Shown here: piece after piece, positions 29,918 through 40,622 of the stretch | Layout of the letters: every line of letters starts with the position of its first letter | Numbering within the stretch: the stretch's first letter is position 1 | Origin: Tribonema minus | Lineage: Eukaryota > Sar > Xanthophyceae > Tribonematales > Tribonemataceae | Direction: 5' to 3' | Assembly (NCBI GenBank): GCA_017506865.1 | Contig: JAFCMP010000113.1 | Coordinates: 744,001 to 808,000 of the forward strand | DNA: 64,000 bases | The notes under the pieces: generated by a model | What the model was told of the DNA's origin: nothing | Database searches by the model: none | Seen by the model: only the letters and a program-made list of their open reading frames with translations | Program-made: the position numbers and the translations under genes

Positions 29918-32900
29918 TCAGCTGTAGTCGACGCGGCACGCGAGCGCCGGGATGCCCATGTTGCGCAGCTCCCGCAGCCACGCGCGCTGCGCGACGCGGA
30001 GGCCGTCTTCAAACTTGACCTGCGCAGCGGCGCGCACGCGCAGAACAATCAAGACAGAACAATTAAGACCGTTGAGCGCTGCTCGCTGGGGTATGTATGT
30101 AATGGCGCGCAGCCACGCGCGCTGCGCGACGCGAGGCTGTTGTCAACTTCAACTGCGCAGGGGCGCGCACACGCAGAAGTTTCATGGAAACGAATCAAAA
30201 GATCATAGGGCTCAAGGTACGAATCAAAAGATCGTAGGGCTCTAGGTGAACAACAAGGTGTGGTGAGCCGTCAAATTGAATGCCTTCCACCAATAACCGC
30301 AGAAGTGGTATACCGTTGAGCGCTGGTTGCAGGGGGGTATGTATGTACCGACGCAGAGGCAATGCTCAAGTGAACTACGCAGGGGTGCGCGCACGCGTAG
30401 AGTCACCGTTGTGCGCTTTCTGCTGGAGTATGTTCTGCAATTTGCTTCCGCTCTGAGGGGCGGAAGCCCTGTGCGCCACAGCAGCAGGTCCGGCACGCCC
30501 AGAGGTATGTAAAGTATACGCACGCAAACATGCATACATGCCTACCTCTACGAGCATCGCCTCCCTGTCGCCACGCCACAGCAGAAGGTCCGGCACGCCC
30601 AGAGGTATGTAGGGTATACCACACAATAATGCATGCATACATACATACCTCCACGAACATGGCCTCCCCGTCGCCGCGCCAGAGCAGCAGGTCCGGCACG
30701 CCCTTCTGGTACGCGACCGTGTCGCTCACAAACAGGCGCACCAGCGCCGCGAGGCGCCGCCCCCCCAGCCCCCGCGCCGCGCGCACGAAATGCGCGCGCC
30801 GATACCCCGTCATCGGTCCCAGCAGCCCTGTCCACGCCATCGGGCGAATGCGGTCCCACGCCGCTGCGACTAGGGCGCCCAGGGGCTCTCCGCTGAGCGC
30901 TGCTATGCGGTCGAGCGCGGCGTCGATGGCAGGGCGGCGGCGCCGGTACAGCGTCGAGAGCATCATGTCGAGGGGGACGGGGAGGTAGGGGTGCGGCAGC
31001 GCCGCGCGGCCTGCGGCACGACGAAGCTTTTGCAGCTGAAGTTTGGTGGTCACATCACACATGGGGCGGAATGCATTGTCCGTAAAGATGATGATGGCAA
31101 CGGGGGCGGGGAGGTATGGGTGCGGCAGATGATCGTGTGCAGGGGCGCGGGGAAGTGTGGGCGCGGCAGCGCCGCGCGGCCTGCACGCGGTTGAAGTTGT
31201 GAGAGTTGATGAGGTTGGGTCCATCGCGCACGGGGGCGGCGGGGAACGTCAACGATCAGCATGTCCAGGTGCACGGGGAGGTACGGGCGCGGCAGCGCCG
31301 CGCGGCCTGCGCGCACGGTTGAGGTTTGTGAAACTTGAGGTTTGGCGGGGGTGAGGTCCGGTAATATCACATGGGGCACGGAAGTGACCGTCCGTAACAA
31401 TGATAATGTTTGGGGGGACGGGGAGGTATGGGTGCGCCAGCGCCGCGCAGCCTGCGCGCGCGGTTGAAAATTGTGCATTGAAGTTTGACATGTGAGGCGC
31501 GATAACGCGCACGGGGGCGGAATGACTGACACCGCAATGTTGCCCCAGGGGCAGCACAGATGATCCCGTAGCGATACAGGCCTGAACAGGATGAAGTGCC
31601 TTTCTACACCGTTGAGCTCGATTTTGGGTCCATTGCACGGGGGGCAGCAGAAGCCCAAGAGGACACACTGGTTGCTGGTGTGTGGTTTGTGTGCGGTATC
31701 ACAGGGAGGCTCGGTGCTGAGCGTGCTCATGCGTGCACACATGCAGCAAGCACTCAAAACAGGCCACAGAGCCGAGCGCGCGCATTAAGCAGTGTGGGTC
31801 GCTGCTTCCTGCAGCATTTCCGTGTTGCTTGCTGCCACGGACAAAACAGAGGTTTTCACCATGACATGACTAGGTGTGCGCACCATATTCAACCCAGATA
31901 CTTCAAATACTTTAAGTAGCTCACTCACCACCGCCCCCCTCACTCATGATTCAAGACGGAGTGTCAGCGTTCAGGCCCACCATAATGGGGGTCTCACATG
32001 GCGTCAGCATGCTTGTGAACGCGGGCGGGATGCGGCATTCGGAAAAAGAGACGTGTCTTTACTTCAACTTGAGCCCTAAAACACCATCTCACTGAGATCA
32101 AACGTCAAATATGACAACCTCAAACCCACCATAGTGGGGGTCCCACATGGCGTCCGCGAGCAGCATGCTCGTGAACGCGCGTGGCATGCAAGTGATACAT
32201 ATGGCTTTACTTCAATTTGCACCATAAACCGTCATCTAGAAAGCTCAAAATGAAACTGCAACTTCAAACCCACCGTAGTGGGGGTCCCACATGGCGTCCG
32301 CGAGCAGCATGCTCGTGAATTCGCACGGCATGCTGTACTCGGAGTGCGCGCCGTCCCAGCCCAATACTTGAATGAACTCATCTTGAACTCAATGACCATT
32401 ACCACCCTAACCCATGATTCACAGCCAGAGTCTGAGGTTTCAACCCCACCGTAGTGGGGATCCCACTTAGCGCCAGCGAGGAGCATGCTCGTGAACGCGC
32501 GCGGCATGCGGTACTCGTCTTTACTTCAAAGCATAACGTTGAACTTACCGTAGTGGGGGTCCCACATGGCGTCCGCGAGCAGCATGCTCGTGAACGCGCG
32601 CGGCATGCGGTACTCGGAGTGCGCGCCGTCCTCACTTCAACTGGAACCCTTACAAATCAATAACTTCAAACCTACCGTAGTGGGGGTCCCACATGGCGTC
32701 AGCGAGCAGCATGCTTGTGAAGGCGCGCGGCATGCGGTACTCGGAGTGCGCGCCGTCCCAGCCCAGTACTTCAATAAACACATCTTGAACTCAATGACCA
32801 TCGTCACCCTAAACCATGATTCGCAGCCAGAGTCTGAGCATTCGAACTCACCGTAGTGGGGGTCCCACATGGCGTCCGCGAGCAGCATGCTCGTGAACGC

Positions 32901-35900
32901 GCGCGGCATGCGGTACTCGGAGTGCGCGCCGTCCCAGCCGAGCGCGCGAAAGTGCTCCAATGCAACGGCCTCCACCGTGATGCCTGGGTCCGTGGGCGGC
33001 GCGCCGGGTTTCTGCGCAGACAAGGAGAGTCATATACTAGTTGAAGTTGGTACATGGGTGCTCAACGAGACCGTACCGTGATGCCGGGGACGGTGGGAGG
33101 GGCGCCGGGCTTCTGCGCAGCACAGGCAAGGAGAGTCGCATACTAGTTGAAACTGGTACAAAGTGCTGACGCAACCGTGATGCCTGGGTTGGTGGGTGGC
33201 GCGCCGGCGTTGACAGTCCCACAGAGTGCTGGGGGCGGTGAGGCGGGCCGCCGGGTGTCTGCGCGGCACAACACAGGTGAGGAGAGTCGCTGCCAAGTTG
33301 AAGCTGGTGATGAAGCGCTTCAGCGCGACGGCCTCCGCCGTGGTTTTGGGGTCGGCGAACGGCGCGCCGGGTTTCTGCGCAGCAGCGCACAACACAGGCG
33401 AGGAGCGTCACACACCAGTTGAAGATGGTCAACGATCGCCACCGTGGTGCCGAGATCGGTGGGCGGCGCGCCGGCTTTCTGCGCAGCTCAGGCGAGGGGA
33501 GTCACTGAGTGAGTTACGGAAACAAGTGCTTCAGCGTTGCTGCCGTCAGCGTCGCTGCCGCGGGTGTGATGCAGGGGTCGATGGTGGGCAGGGCGCAAAA
33601 TTCCGTGCGGTAGCGCACGATACAGGCGAGGAGAGTCACCGAAGCAGTTGAGGTCGGCTCCAAAGTGCTCCGGCGACCGTGATGCCTGGGTCGGTGGGCG
33701 GTGCGCCAGGGCTCTGCTCAGCAACGCGCAGGTGCATCTTGGCAGCGTACAACACCGACGAGGAGTGACACTGATGATTTGACCTAACGTAACCCTAGCC
33801 CTAGCCCTAACCCTAACTTCAAACTGTAAGAAGCGCCCCAGCGCCAGGCCTCCACTGCGGTGCCGACATCAGTGGGCGGGGTGAGCACTTGTGAATGTAG
33901 GGGTAGAGCTACACGTGTCACTAGGGTTGGAGTTAACACAGGGCAGGAAAGATTCATGGTCACGACCAGAGTGAGGGTAAAGCACAGGGCGTGACCACGC
34001 ACAGTGCGTGAAAACAGCCGCTGCCATGAGACACAGCGTGTGTCATGAGCTAGGCAGGCAGAACTACAGTAGGGGTAAGAAGTCGTAAATGTAGGGGTGG
34101 AGCTATCATCACCACTAGGGTCAGGGTGAAGCAGAGGGCAGGGTAAGTAGGTACATGGCGGGGTGAGCAGTTGTGATTGTAGGGGTAAGTAGAGCTGAAG
34201 GTGTAACGAGGATCAAAATTGAGCACAGGGAAGGGCAAGTAGGTACATAGCCACGAACGCACGCCCCCACCTGAAATAGCCGCTTCCATATCGTTTGAGA
34301 ACTATACACAGCGGAAGTCGGCATCCAGGTAGGTAGGGATAGGGTCAAGCAGTTGTGCAGGTAGGGGCGGAGCTGCGGCCACAACTAGGCTTTGGGTAAA
34401 GCACAGTGAAGCGGAATCAGGTACATGCCCCCACCTGAAACAGGCGCTTCCGGCACTTGCGCACGCCCGACTTGAGCACGTAGTCGCTGTGTATGTCACT
34501 AGGGTAAGGGCCAAGCACAGGGTAGACTAGATACACGGCCATGATTAGGGTAAGCGTAAAGCACAGGGAAGGTAAGTATGTGCATGGCGAACCTGAAACA
34601 GGCGCTTGCGGCACTTGCGCACGCCCGACTTGAGCACGTAGTCGCTGTGTATGGCCACCTCCTCCTCGCGCTCGGGGCCCGTGGGGGGCGTGCCGCCGCT
34701 GTCCATGTGCAGCTGCGCGAGGCGCTTGCGGCGGTCCTGCAGGTTGACCTGTTAAGCGATGGGGCATGGCATCAGCGCTCAGCATCAGCTTCCTTTGACC
34801 TGTTGAGGCAATGCTCAGCAACAGGGCTGTTGTGGAAGATGTGCGCTGCCGCCGCGGCGCATGTCAGGCTGCGCGAGGCGCTTGGGCGGTCCTGCAGGTT
34901 GACCTGCGAAGCGGTGGCGCATGGCATCAGCGCTCAGCATCAGCTTCCTCTGGAGCTGTTGCAGCGTGTTGAAGCAATGCTCAGCGGCAGGGCTGTTGAA
35001 AGGGAGTGCCGCCGCTGTTTATGTGCAGCTGCTGAGGCGCTTGCGGCGGCCCTGTTGAGTGATGCGGCATGGCAGCAGCGTTCAGCATCAGCACTGCGAC
35101 AGTACGTGGCGCCGTTGTTGGGAGCTGCGCGGTGAGGCGCTGGCGGCGTTTAACCTGTTGAGCACTGGGGTATTGAAGCAGCGCTCAGCATCAGCACTGT
35201 GGTAGGGCGCCTGCAGATTGACCTGCGGAGTGATGGCGCATGGCATCAGCGCTCAGCATTCGCTTCCTTTAGAGCTAAGGCGGCATGTTGAAGCAATGCT
35301 CAGCGGCAGCGCTGTCGTAAAACTGTGCACTGCCGTTGTCTACGTGCAGCGGCGCGAGGCGCTCGCGGCGGTCTCGCAGGTTGGGCATGTTGAGCGATGG
35401 AGCATGGCAACAGCGCCCGGCATCAGCACTGCGATAGTACGTGGCGCCGCTGCTTGGAGCTGCGCAAGGCGCTGGCGGCGGTTTGCCTGGTGAGCGCTGG
35501 GCTGGGCATCGCCATGCACATGCTGCTGCGGCGAGTACGATTTCGTGTGCATGGTGATGCAGAGCAGCTGGTCGTCCGTCCCTGGTACCGCGCACCGTGT
35601 GCCGCGCGGCAGCGCGGGACCGACTCCCTGCGCGATGACAAGGCCTCAACAAAGAGATGCTAGAGGGTTAGGGTTAGGGTTAGGGTTAGGGTGATTGCGC
35701 TCGTCTCATCGCCGCAACCCACGCCGGGACTCTCCAGGCCGCGGTAGCACGCATCAAGACAAGACTTGACAGACAACAAACTTCATAGCGATGGCGCTCG
35801 CCGCCGCCGCAAATTGCGCACGAGGCCTCCAAGCCGCGGTAGCATGCGAGATGTGGAGATGTGACTTCAACATGGTGACGCTCACCTGGGCGCCGCAGAT

Positions 35901-38640
35901 CACATCAGGGCCCTCGAGGTTGCAGGCCACACACATCGCGCAGCCGCACGATATGAAAGACTTCACTAAAAACTTCAAGATGGTGACGCTCACCCCGTCG
36001 CCCATGACGCCGGGGTCCTTCAGGCTCGCAGCGAGCCGCTACGAATCATAGACTAGATTCAACTACCTAACTTAAGACTGGTGGCGCTCACCCGGTCCCC
36101 ACAGATCACGTCGGGGTCCTCGAGCCCGCGGTAGCACGCGTACAGCGCCGCGTGGATCGCGCGAGATGCCAAGACTTCAACAACAATCTTCTAGACTGTG
36201 ACGCTCACCCGGTCCCCGCAGATCACGTCGGGATCCTCGAGACCGTGGTAGCATGCATCCAGCGCCACACGGCCGCGCCCGAGGGCGTCGAGGTCCTTGT
36301 CGAGCGCCGTCATGGCCAAAACTTCAGTCACAAACTTCAAGAATATGACGCTCAACCCGCCGCCGCAGATGACGTCGGGTCGTACGTCAGCAACTGAAAA
36401 TCCAAGTAGAAGCAGGTAACTTCAAGATGGTGGCGCTCACCCGGTCCCCGCAGATCACGTCGGGGTCCTCGAGCCCGCGGTAGCACGCATCGAGCGCCGC
36501 GCGGCCGCGCCCGAGGGCGTCTAGGTCCCTGTTGAGGCGCTCCCACAGGCGCCCGCGGAAGCAGAGCGAGACGGCGCGCGTGACGGCGTCGTCGCGCAGC
36601 AGCAGGCGGCAGATGCCGACGCACAGCGGCCGGCAGCCGTCGCCTGCGCGCACGCGCGTGCGCACGAGCGTGACCAAGCGAGACACGCAGCGGGGCAGAT
36701 TTGAGGATGTCAAGTTGAGGTCACTGTGGGTGACGCATGCGAGGAGTCGTGCAGCAGCAGGCGGCAGATGCCGATGCGCAGCGGCCGGCAGCCGTCGCCT
36801 GCGCGCGGCCGAAAAGCGGCAGTGGGTGAAGTTCAGGTTGTCAAGCCCAAACTGCTGCGGGTGACGCATCCGAGGAGCGCAATGCCCGCGGCGGCGGCGC
36901 ACGCAAAACCCCGACTGCACCCCCCTACCGCTGCCCCCCCCCCCCCCCCCCCCCCGCCGCCGCATGTGCGCACCTGCCAGCAGCGGCAGCGCCGCGCCCT
37001 TGATGATGGGGTCCACACAGCGGTTTGAGATGCGGCGGAACGCGCTCACGACCGTCGCGACCTCCGGCTCGTCGAACACTGCCTCGTCTCCGCCCGCTGC
37101 CGCCAGCCGCGCCTCCAGAAACGCCGCCATCTCCGCGGCGGGGCCCGCCCACGTCACCGTCGGCGGCTCGGCGGCGGCGGCGGCGCCGCGCTGGGCCGCC
37201 GCCGACGCCGCGGTCGCGGGGCCCTCCCAGCCGAAGATGGCGCGGAAGTGGTGCGCGAGCGAGACGGTGCGGCGCTCGGCGGCGTGGCGGAACGCGGCGT
37301 GGTCCCAGTCGCGCATGTCCACGCACCAGCGCACGGCGTCGGCGTGCGCGTAAGGCAGCGGCGGCGGCGGCGCGGCGGCGCACGCGTCGAAGGCGCGCCG
37401 CGGCAGCGGGTTGCGGCGCAGGCCCGCCGCGAGCAGCGCGAGCGCGTGCGCGTGCAGCAGGCCGTCCGTCACGAGCACGCGCACGTCCTCGAGCGCGTGC
37501 CACAGCGCTGCGGCGCTCGGCGCACGAGCGTCGTCCGGCGCCGGCGGCGGCAGGTCCGCGGCGATGACGCAGCGGCACAGCACGCGCGCGCACACCTCGC
37601 GCTCCGCGCCCATCCCGAGTGATAATGCAAATACGGCTCGTAGTCCGGCTCCGCGTCGAACGGCGCCGCGGGCGCGCGCGACGCCCACACGGCGCGCGGC
37701 AGCCCGAGCTCCGCGGCGCCGCGCAGCACGGCAGCGACCGCCGCGGCCGCCGCCGCGGTGCGCGCCGCGCCGTTGCCGTGGCGCGGCGACGCCGGCTGCG
37801 CGGTGAGCGCGACGTCCGCGGCGAGGCGCACGCGGCGCGCGAGCGTGAGCGGCGCGGCGTCGAGCTGCGCGAGCGCGTGCGCGACGTGGCTCAGCGCGCC
37901 CGGCAGCAGGCCGCGCGCGCGCAGCTCGTGCGCCCACGCGAGCGCGACCTCGAAGCCGGGCACGGGGTTCGGCGTGAGCGACGCGTCCGCGGCGACGTAC
38001 GCGCTGATCGCGCGCACGCGCCGCCCGTACAGGTTGATGGTGTTGTCGCCCGCGGCGGCGGCGGCGGCGGCGACGGCGTCGGGGACCCACGCGTCGTCGG
38101 CGACGTACGCCTGTTTGAGCGCGAGCACGCCGCCGGCGCGCCCGTCCCTGAAGGCGCCGACCACCAGCCATGAAGGCTGGCGGCCGCTGGCCGGCGTGTC
38201 GGCGGCGGTGGGTGACGAGGCAGCAGTCGATGCTGGCGGCGGTGGCGGCGGCGGCTCCGCGGCCGAGAACAGCGGCGGCAGGGAGGGGATCATCGTTGCG
38301 ACGTCTGCAGTTTCCACACGTGGTTCCGCTGCTGCCGCTGCAGTTTCTGGTGCCGCGGGAGCCATCTCTGCCGCTGCTATAGGTGCGAGCGGCGCTGCAG
38401 CAGGGCTACTGCGTGCATCATCAGCGATCTCGCCCTCCAAGAGGTCAACGTCATTGAAAGCCTGCCTGAGAGCATGCGCGTACTCTCTGCGCGCCCTGCC
38501 CGGCAGCCGTGCGTCCTTCAGAGAGCGAGGCAGCGTCTCCCATCGCCATGGATGGCGGTCCAGCCTCGCCAACGCGGAGGGACCGCCATCGCCATCGTCC
38601 TCCTGCTGTCGTGTGGGAGTCGGGGTGCAGTTTGAGTTAG
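29918..38640 (-). CDS. FAN1: FAN1-type DNA-repair nuclease (VRR-NUC domain)
   Basis: A structure-specific 5' flap endonuclease/exonuclease of interstrand-crosslink repair in the nucleus. Exons: about 38640-36974, 36643-36441, 34748-34593, 33011-32852, 31010-30649 and 30019-29918; from 36643 onward they join in frame through GT/AG sites. Diagnostic sequence: RLWERLNRDLDALGRGRAAL…CYRGLEDPDVICGDR (the TPR-like part), VEAVALEHFRALGWDGAHSE, then the VRR-NUC motif GVPDLLLWRGD…FVE|VK (PD-ExK split by the last intron), ending CRVDYS. About 860 residues. The first exon is open to about 38643 without an ATG, so the true start is unclear. It also needs a one-base shift near 37615 (YLHYHS versus GMGAEREVCARVL). 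The N-terminal half is Ala-rich and only weakly FAN1-like. Confidence 0.8.
30649..31010 (-). CDS. FAN1: FAN1 exon 5: start of the VRR-NUC nuclease domain
   Basis: This exon begins at the acceptor after GCCGCAG and encodes RAALPHPYLPVPLDMML, YRRRRPAIDAALDRIAALSG, a helical stretch matching human FAN1 around GPVLSGVCRHLAADF, and then YQKGVPDLLLWRGDGEAMFV. The Asp of PDLLLW and the Glu of FVE are catalytic metal ligands, and the catalytic Lys follows in exon 6 (30019-29918). The donor GTATGT is at 30648. Copies of the exon end with its donor lie at about 30545-30610 and 30440-30510. Confidence 0.88.
31979..32764 (-). repeat. Six tandem copies of the FAN1 exon 4 end, each with a 5' splice site
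   Basis: Copies of the end of exon 33011-32852 start at about 32675, 32548, 32449, 32273, 32129 and 31979 and run 60-90 bases. On the minus strand each reads …GACCCCCACTACG (or near) followed by GTAGGT, GTAAGT, GTGGGG or GTGGGT. Most are followed by TTTGAAGTT-like sequence. The four nearest copies are the best conserved. Confidence 0.88.
33086..33722 (-). repeat. About six tandem copies of the FAN1 exon 4 start with 3' splice site
   Basis: Blocks near 33086-33122, 33178-33215, 33228-33265, 33300-33382, 33440-33487 and 33665-33722 contain versions of the exon 4 start (KPGAPPTDPGITVEAVAL) preceded by a TGCGCAG-type acceptor. The copy at 33300-33382 is the longest (KPGAPFADPKTTAEAVALKR). Each is followed by GGCGAGGAGAGTCAC-like spacer sequence. 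Confidence 0.8.
34010..34500 (-). repeat. Copies of the FAN1 exon 3 end with 5' splice site
   Basis: The exon 3 end (SDYVLKSGVRKCRKRLFQ, 34593-34650) is repeated at about 34431-34498 and in degenerate form near 34265-34330 and 34005-34035. Spacers repeat AGGGTAAAGCACAGGG and AGGTACATG several times over 33900-34590, giving a local minisatellite. Confidence 0.7.
34860..35560 (-). repeat. Copies of the FAN1 exon 3 start with 3' splice site
   Basis: The sequence encoding NLQDRRKRLAQLHM is repeated in variants at about 34860-34910, 35020-35060, 35125-35155, 35210-35230, 35345-35395 and 35455-35490. The spacers repeat ATGGCATCAGCGCTCAGCAT up to six times. This is one of the densest arrays in the window. 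Confidence 0.7.
35667..35692. repeat. Interstitial telomere-type repeat (TTAGGG)n
   Basis: Four uninterrupted TTAGGG units in a FAN1 intron. Other clear runs in the window are at about 8403-8425, 12655-12689, 19956-19976, 33786-33815, 53521-53567, 55736-55766, 55925-55968 and 63601-63770. Confidence 0.9.
35880..36380 (-). repeat. Five tandem copies of the FAN1 exon 2 end with 5' splice site
   Basis: The exon end at 36441 (LEDPDVICGDR followed by GTGAGCG) is repeated at about 36345-36380, 36205-36275, 36085-36150, 35985-36025 and 35875-35925. Each retains GTGAGCGTCA-type donors. Every spacer contains ACTTCAA or ACTTCAC. Confidence 0.85.
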
Positions 38641-38643
38641 GTC

Positions 38644-39068
38644 ACCAGGGAGAGGTCACGACGATCGCCGTTCTTGATAGCAGGTCATTTTTCATACAAA
38701 ACATCGGTGGAAACATGAACATCCGGGCTGCCAGAGCGCGCTTGTACATTTGATCTGGAAGTGACTTGCCTCTGATGCAGGAAGTGCTCGTTTCATGCGT
38801 GCAAGCTTGGCCTCATGCTAGCGTGGCGTCATCACGCATCAAACATAGAGTGCCTTGCTCTCGAAGCCACTCAGCTCTGACAGCACGCACACAGTCACAC
38901 ACCTCTCGAAGAAAGGTCAAGTTGATCTTCTATAAGTTGAACTCCTGAGTTGGCTCATACACCTGATTTTGGCACCTCGCATAGCGCCCATGGTCCCGTG
39001 CTAGTAGAAAACAGTGCAGGTCTTAGCAGGCAGCGGCCTGCAGCACGGCTGCGTGCGCAAGCGGCGCA
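38644..39068. promoter_or_regulatory. Probable bidirectional promoter between FAN1 and the molybdate transporter
   Basis: About 430 bases separate the divergently transcribed FAN1 (minus) and the MFSD5-type gene (plus). Base composition is less GC-rich than in the genes. It also must contain the FAN1 start codon or first exon, since no ATG precedes the open frame at 38640. In-frame ATGs occur near 38718-38697 on the minus strand. No TATA box was identified. Confidence 0.4.
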
Positions 39069-40622
39069 ATGTCCTCCATCCTGGGAGTGGTGGCGGACAC
39101 GTTTGGCGTAGCGAAGCCAGACTGGCCCGACTGGGCTGTCACTACCTTCGCCTCACTCTGCGTGGCGTGTCTGGTGCTGCTTCTGGCAGATAGATATGAT
39201 GGCCGGGTAAGAGAGGGTGCCACCAGCAGCGGCGAGGTGTCCGGCAAGCTGGCGCCCTCCTTCCGCAAGTTCCAGGTCAAGTACCTCAGCGTGTACATGG
39301 TGGTGATGCTGGCGGACTGGCTACAGGGCACCAACATGTACACCCTGTACCAGAGCTACGGCGTCAACGTGGGCACCCTCTTCCTCACGGGCTTCTCCAG
39401 CAGCGCCATCTTCGGCACCTTCCTGGGGCTCTTCGTGGACAAGTTCGGGCGGCGGCTGGGGTGCCTCGCCTTCTGCGTCCTAGAGATCATCATCAACACG
39501 CTGGAGCACTTCCCCAGCATGGGCCTGCTGCTCGCGGGGCGCGTCCTCGGGGGCATCTCCACCTCCCTCCTCTTCACCGCATTCGAGTCGTGGATGGTGA
39601 GCGAGCACAGGCGCATGGGGTTCCCCGAGGCGTGGCTCGCCAGTACCTTCAGCCTGGCGACGGTCGGCAATGGCATCGTGGCCATCATTGCAGGCATCAT
39701 GGCGCAGGTCGCGGCGGACCGCCTCGGGGAAATTGGCCCCTTCCAGGCCGCCATTGCGCTCACTGTGATTGCGCTCGTCCTGCTGCTGTTCTGGAGGGAG
39801 AACTACGGGGGGTGCGACGACGCTGCGGTGGGGGCGGCGGCGGCGGCGGCGGCGGAAGCGGCACACGTGAACGGCAACGGCGCCGCCGCCGCTGCCGCAC
39901 CCGATGGCGGCGGTGGCGCCGCCGACAGCGGCCACCGCCACCACCAGTCGCTGCGCAGCTCCATCGCGGCGGCGTACCGCTGCATAGCGACGGACGCGCG
40001 CGTGCTGCTGCTGGGGCTCGTCCAGAGCCTGTTCGAAGGCGCCATGTACACGTTCGTGTTCATGTGGGTGCCGACGCTCATGGCGGTCGCGCCGGGTGGG
40101 CGCCTCCCCACGGGCCTCGTCTTCTCGTCCTTCATGGTGTGCGTCACGGTCGGCGGCGTGCTCACGAGCGTCATGCTGCGGCGCGTCGGCGTCGAGGCGG
40201 GCAGTGCCGCCGTCTTCGCGGCGGCGGCTGCGGCGATGGCGCTGCCGGCGGCGGCGCCGCGCAGCTTCGGCGCCGTCCTGGGCGCGTTCCTCGTGCTCGA
40301 GACGTGCGTCGGCGCGTTCTACGCGTGCGCGGGCGTCATGCGCGCGCGCTACCTGCCCGACGCGTACCAGGGCGCCATCATGAACATCTTCCGCCTGCCG
40401 CTCAACGTGCTCGTGGTCGTGGGGACGCGCGTGACGGACGTCGCGCCGCCGCGCACCGTCTTCGCCGTCATCGCGCTGTGGTTCGGCGCGGCGGCGGTGC
40501 TGCAGCTGCGGCTGTGGGCGATGGCGGCGGCGGGCGCGGGCGCGGGGGGCGGCGGCGCGGCGGCGGCGGCGCCGGCACCGGTGGCGGCGGCGGCGGGGGG
40601 CGAGGGCAAGAAGGAGCTCTAG
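39069..40622 (+). CDS. MFSD5: MFSD5/MOT2-type molybdate-anion transporter, major facilitator superfamily
   Basis: An intronless 517-residue membrane protein that takes up molybdate. Family signatures are conserved in the first half: YLSVYMVVMLADWLQGTNMY, FLTGFSSSAIFGTFLGLFVD with the MFS motif-A segment GLFVDKFGRRLG, and AGRVLGGISTSLLFTAFESW followed by MVSEHRR. The central cytoplasmic loop (about residues 255-300) is an Ala/Gly/His-rich insertion encoded by GCG/GGC runs. The second half has the expected helices (VLLLGLVQSLFEGAMYTFVF, IMNIFRLPLNVLVVVGTRV). The C-terminal tail is Ala/Gly-rich. The ATG at 39069 precedes the first predicted helix with a typical N-terminus. It has no introns, unlike its neighbours. 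Confidence 0.92.
   Translation: MSSILGVVADTFGVAKPDWPDWAVTTFASLCVACLVLLLADRYDGRVREGATSSGEVSGKLAPSFRKFQVKYLSVYMVVMLADWLQGTNMYTLYQSYGVNVGTLFLTGFSSSAIFGTFLGLFVDKFGRRLGCLAFCVLEIIINTLEHFPSMGLLLAGRVLGGISTSLLFTAFESWMVSEHRRMGFPEAWLASTFSLATVGNGIVAIIAGIMAQVAADRLGEIGPFQAAIALTVIALVLLLFWRENYGGCDDAAVGAAAAAAAEAAHVNGNGAAAAAAPDGGGGAADSGHRHHQSLRSSIAAAYRCIATDARVLLLGLVQSLFEGAMYTFVFMWVPTLMAVAPGGRLPTGLVFSSFMVCVTVGGVLTSVMLRRVGVEAGSAAVFAAAAAAMALPAAAPRSFGAVLGAFLVLETCVGAFYACAGVMRARYLPDAYQGAIMNIFRLPLNVLVVVGTRVTDVAPPRTVFAVIALWFGAAAVLQLRLWAMAAAGAGAGGGGAAAAAPAPVAAAAGGEGKKEL

Noticed and set aside
31979-33722. CRISPR-like array
   Set aside because: Units are imperfect copies of an adjacent exon with splice sites, spacing is irregular and the genome is eukaryotic.
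36387-38171. 594-codon minus frame as a single-exon gene
   Set aside because: Reads through the donor at 36973 and acceptor at 36644 into intron sequence with a C-tract; only parts match FAN1.
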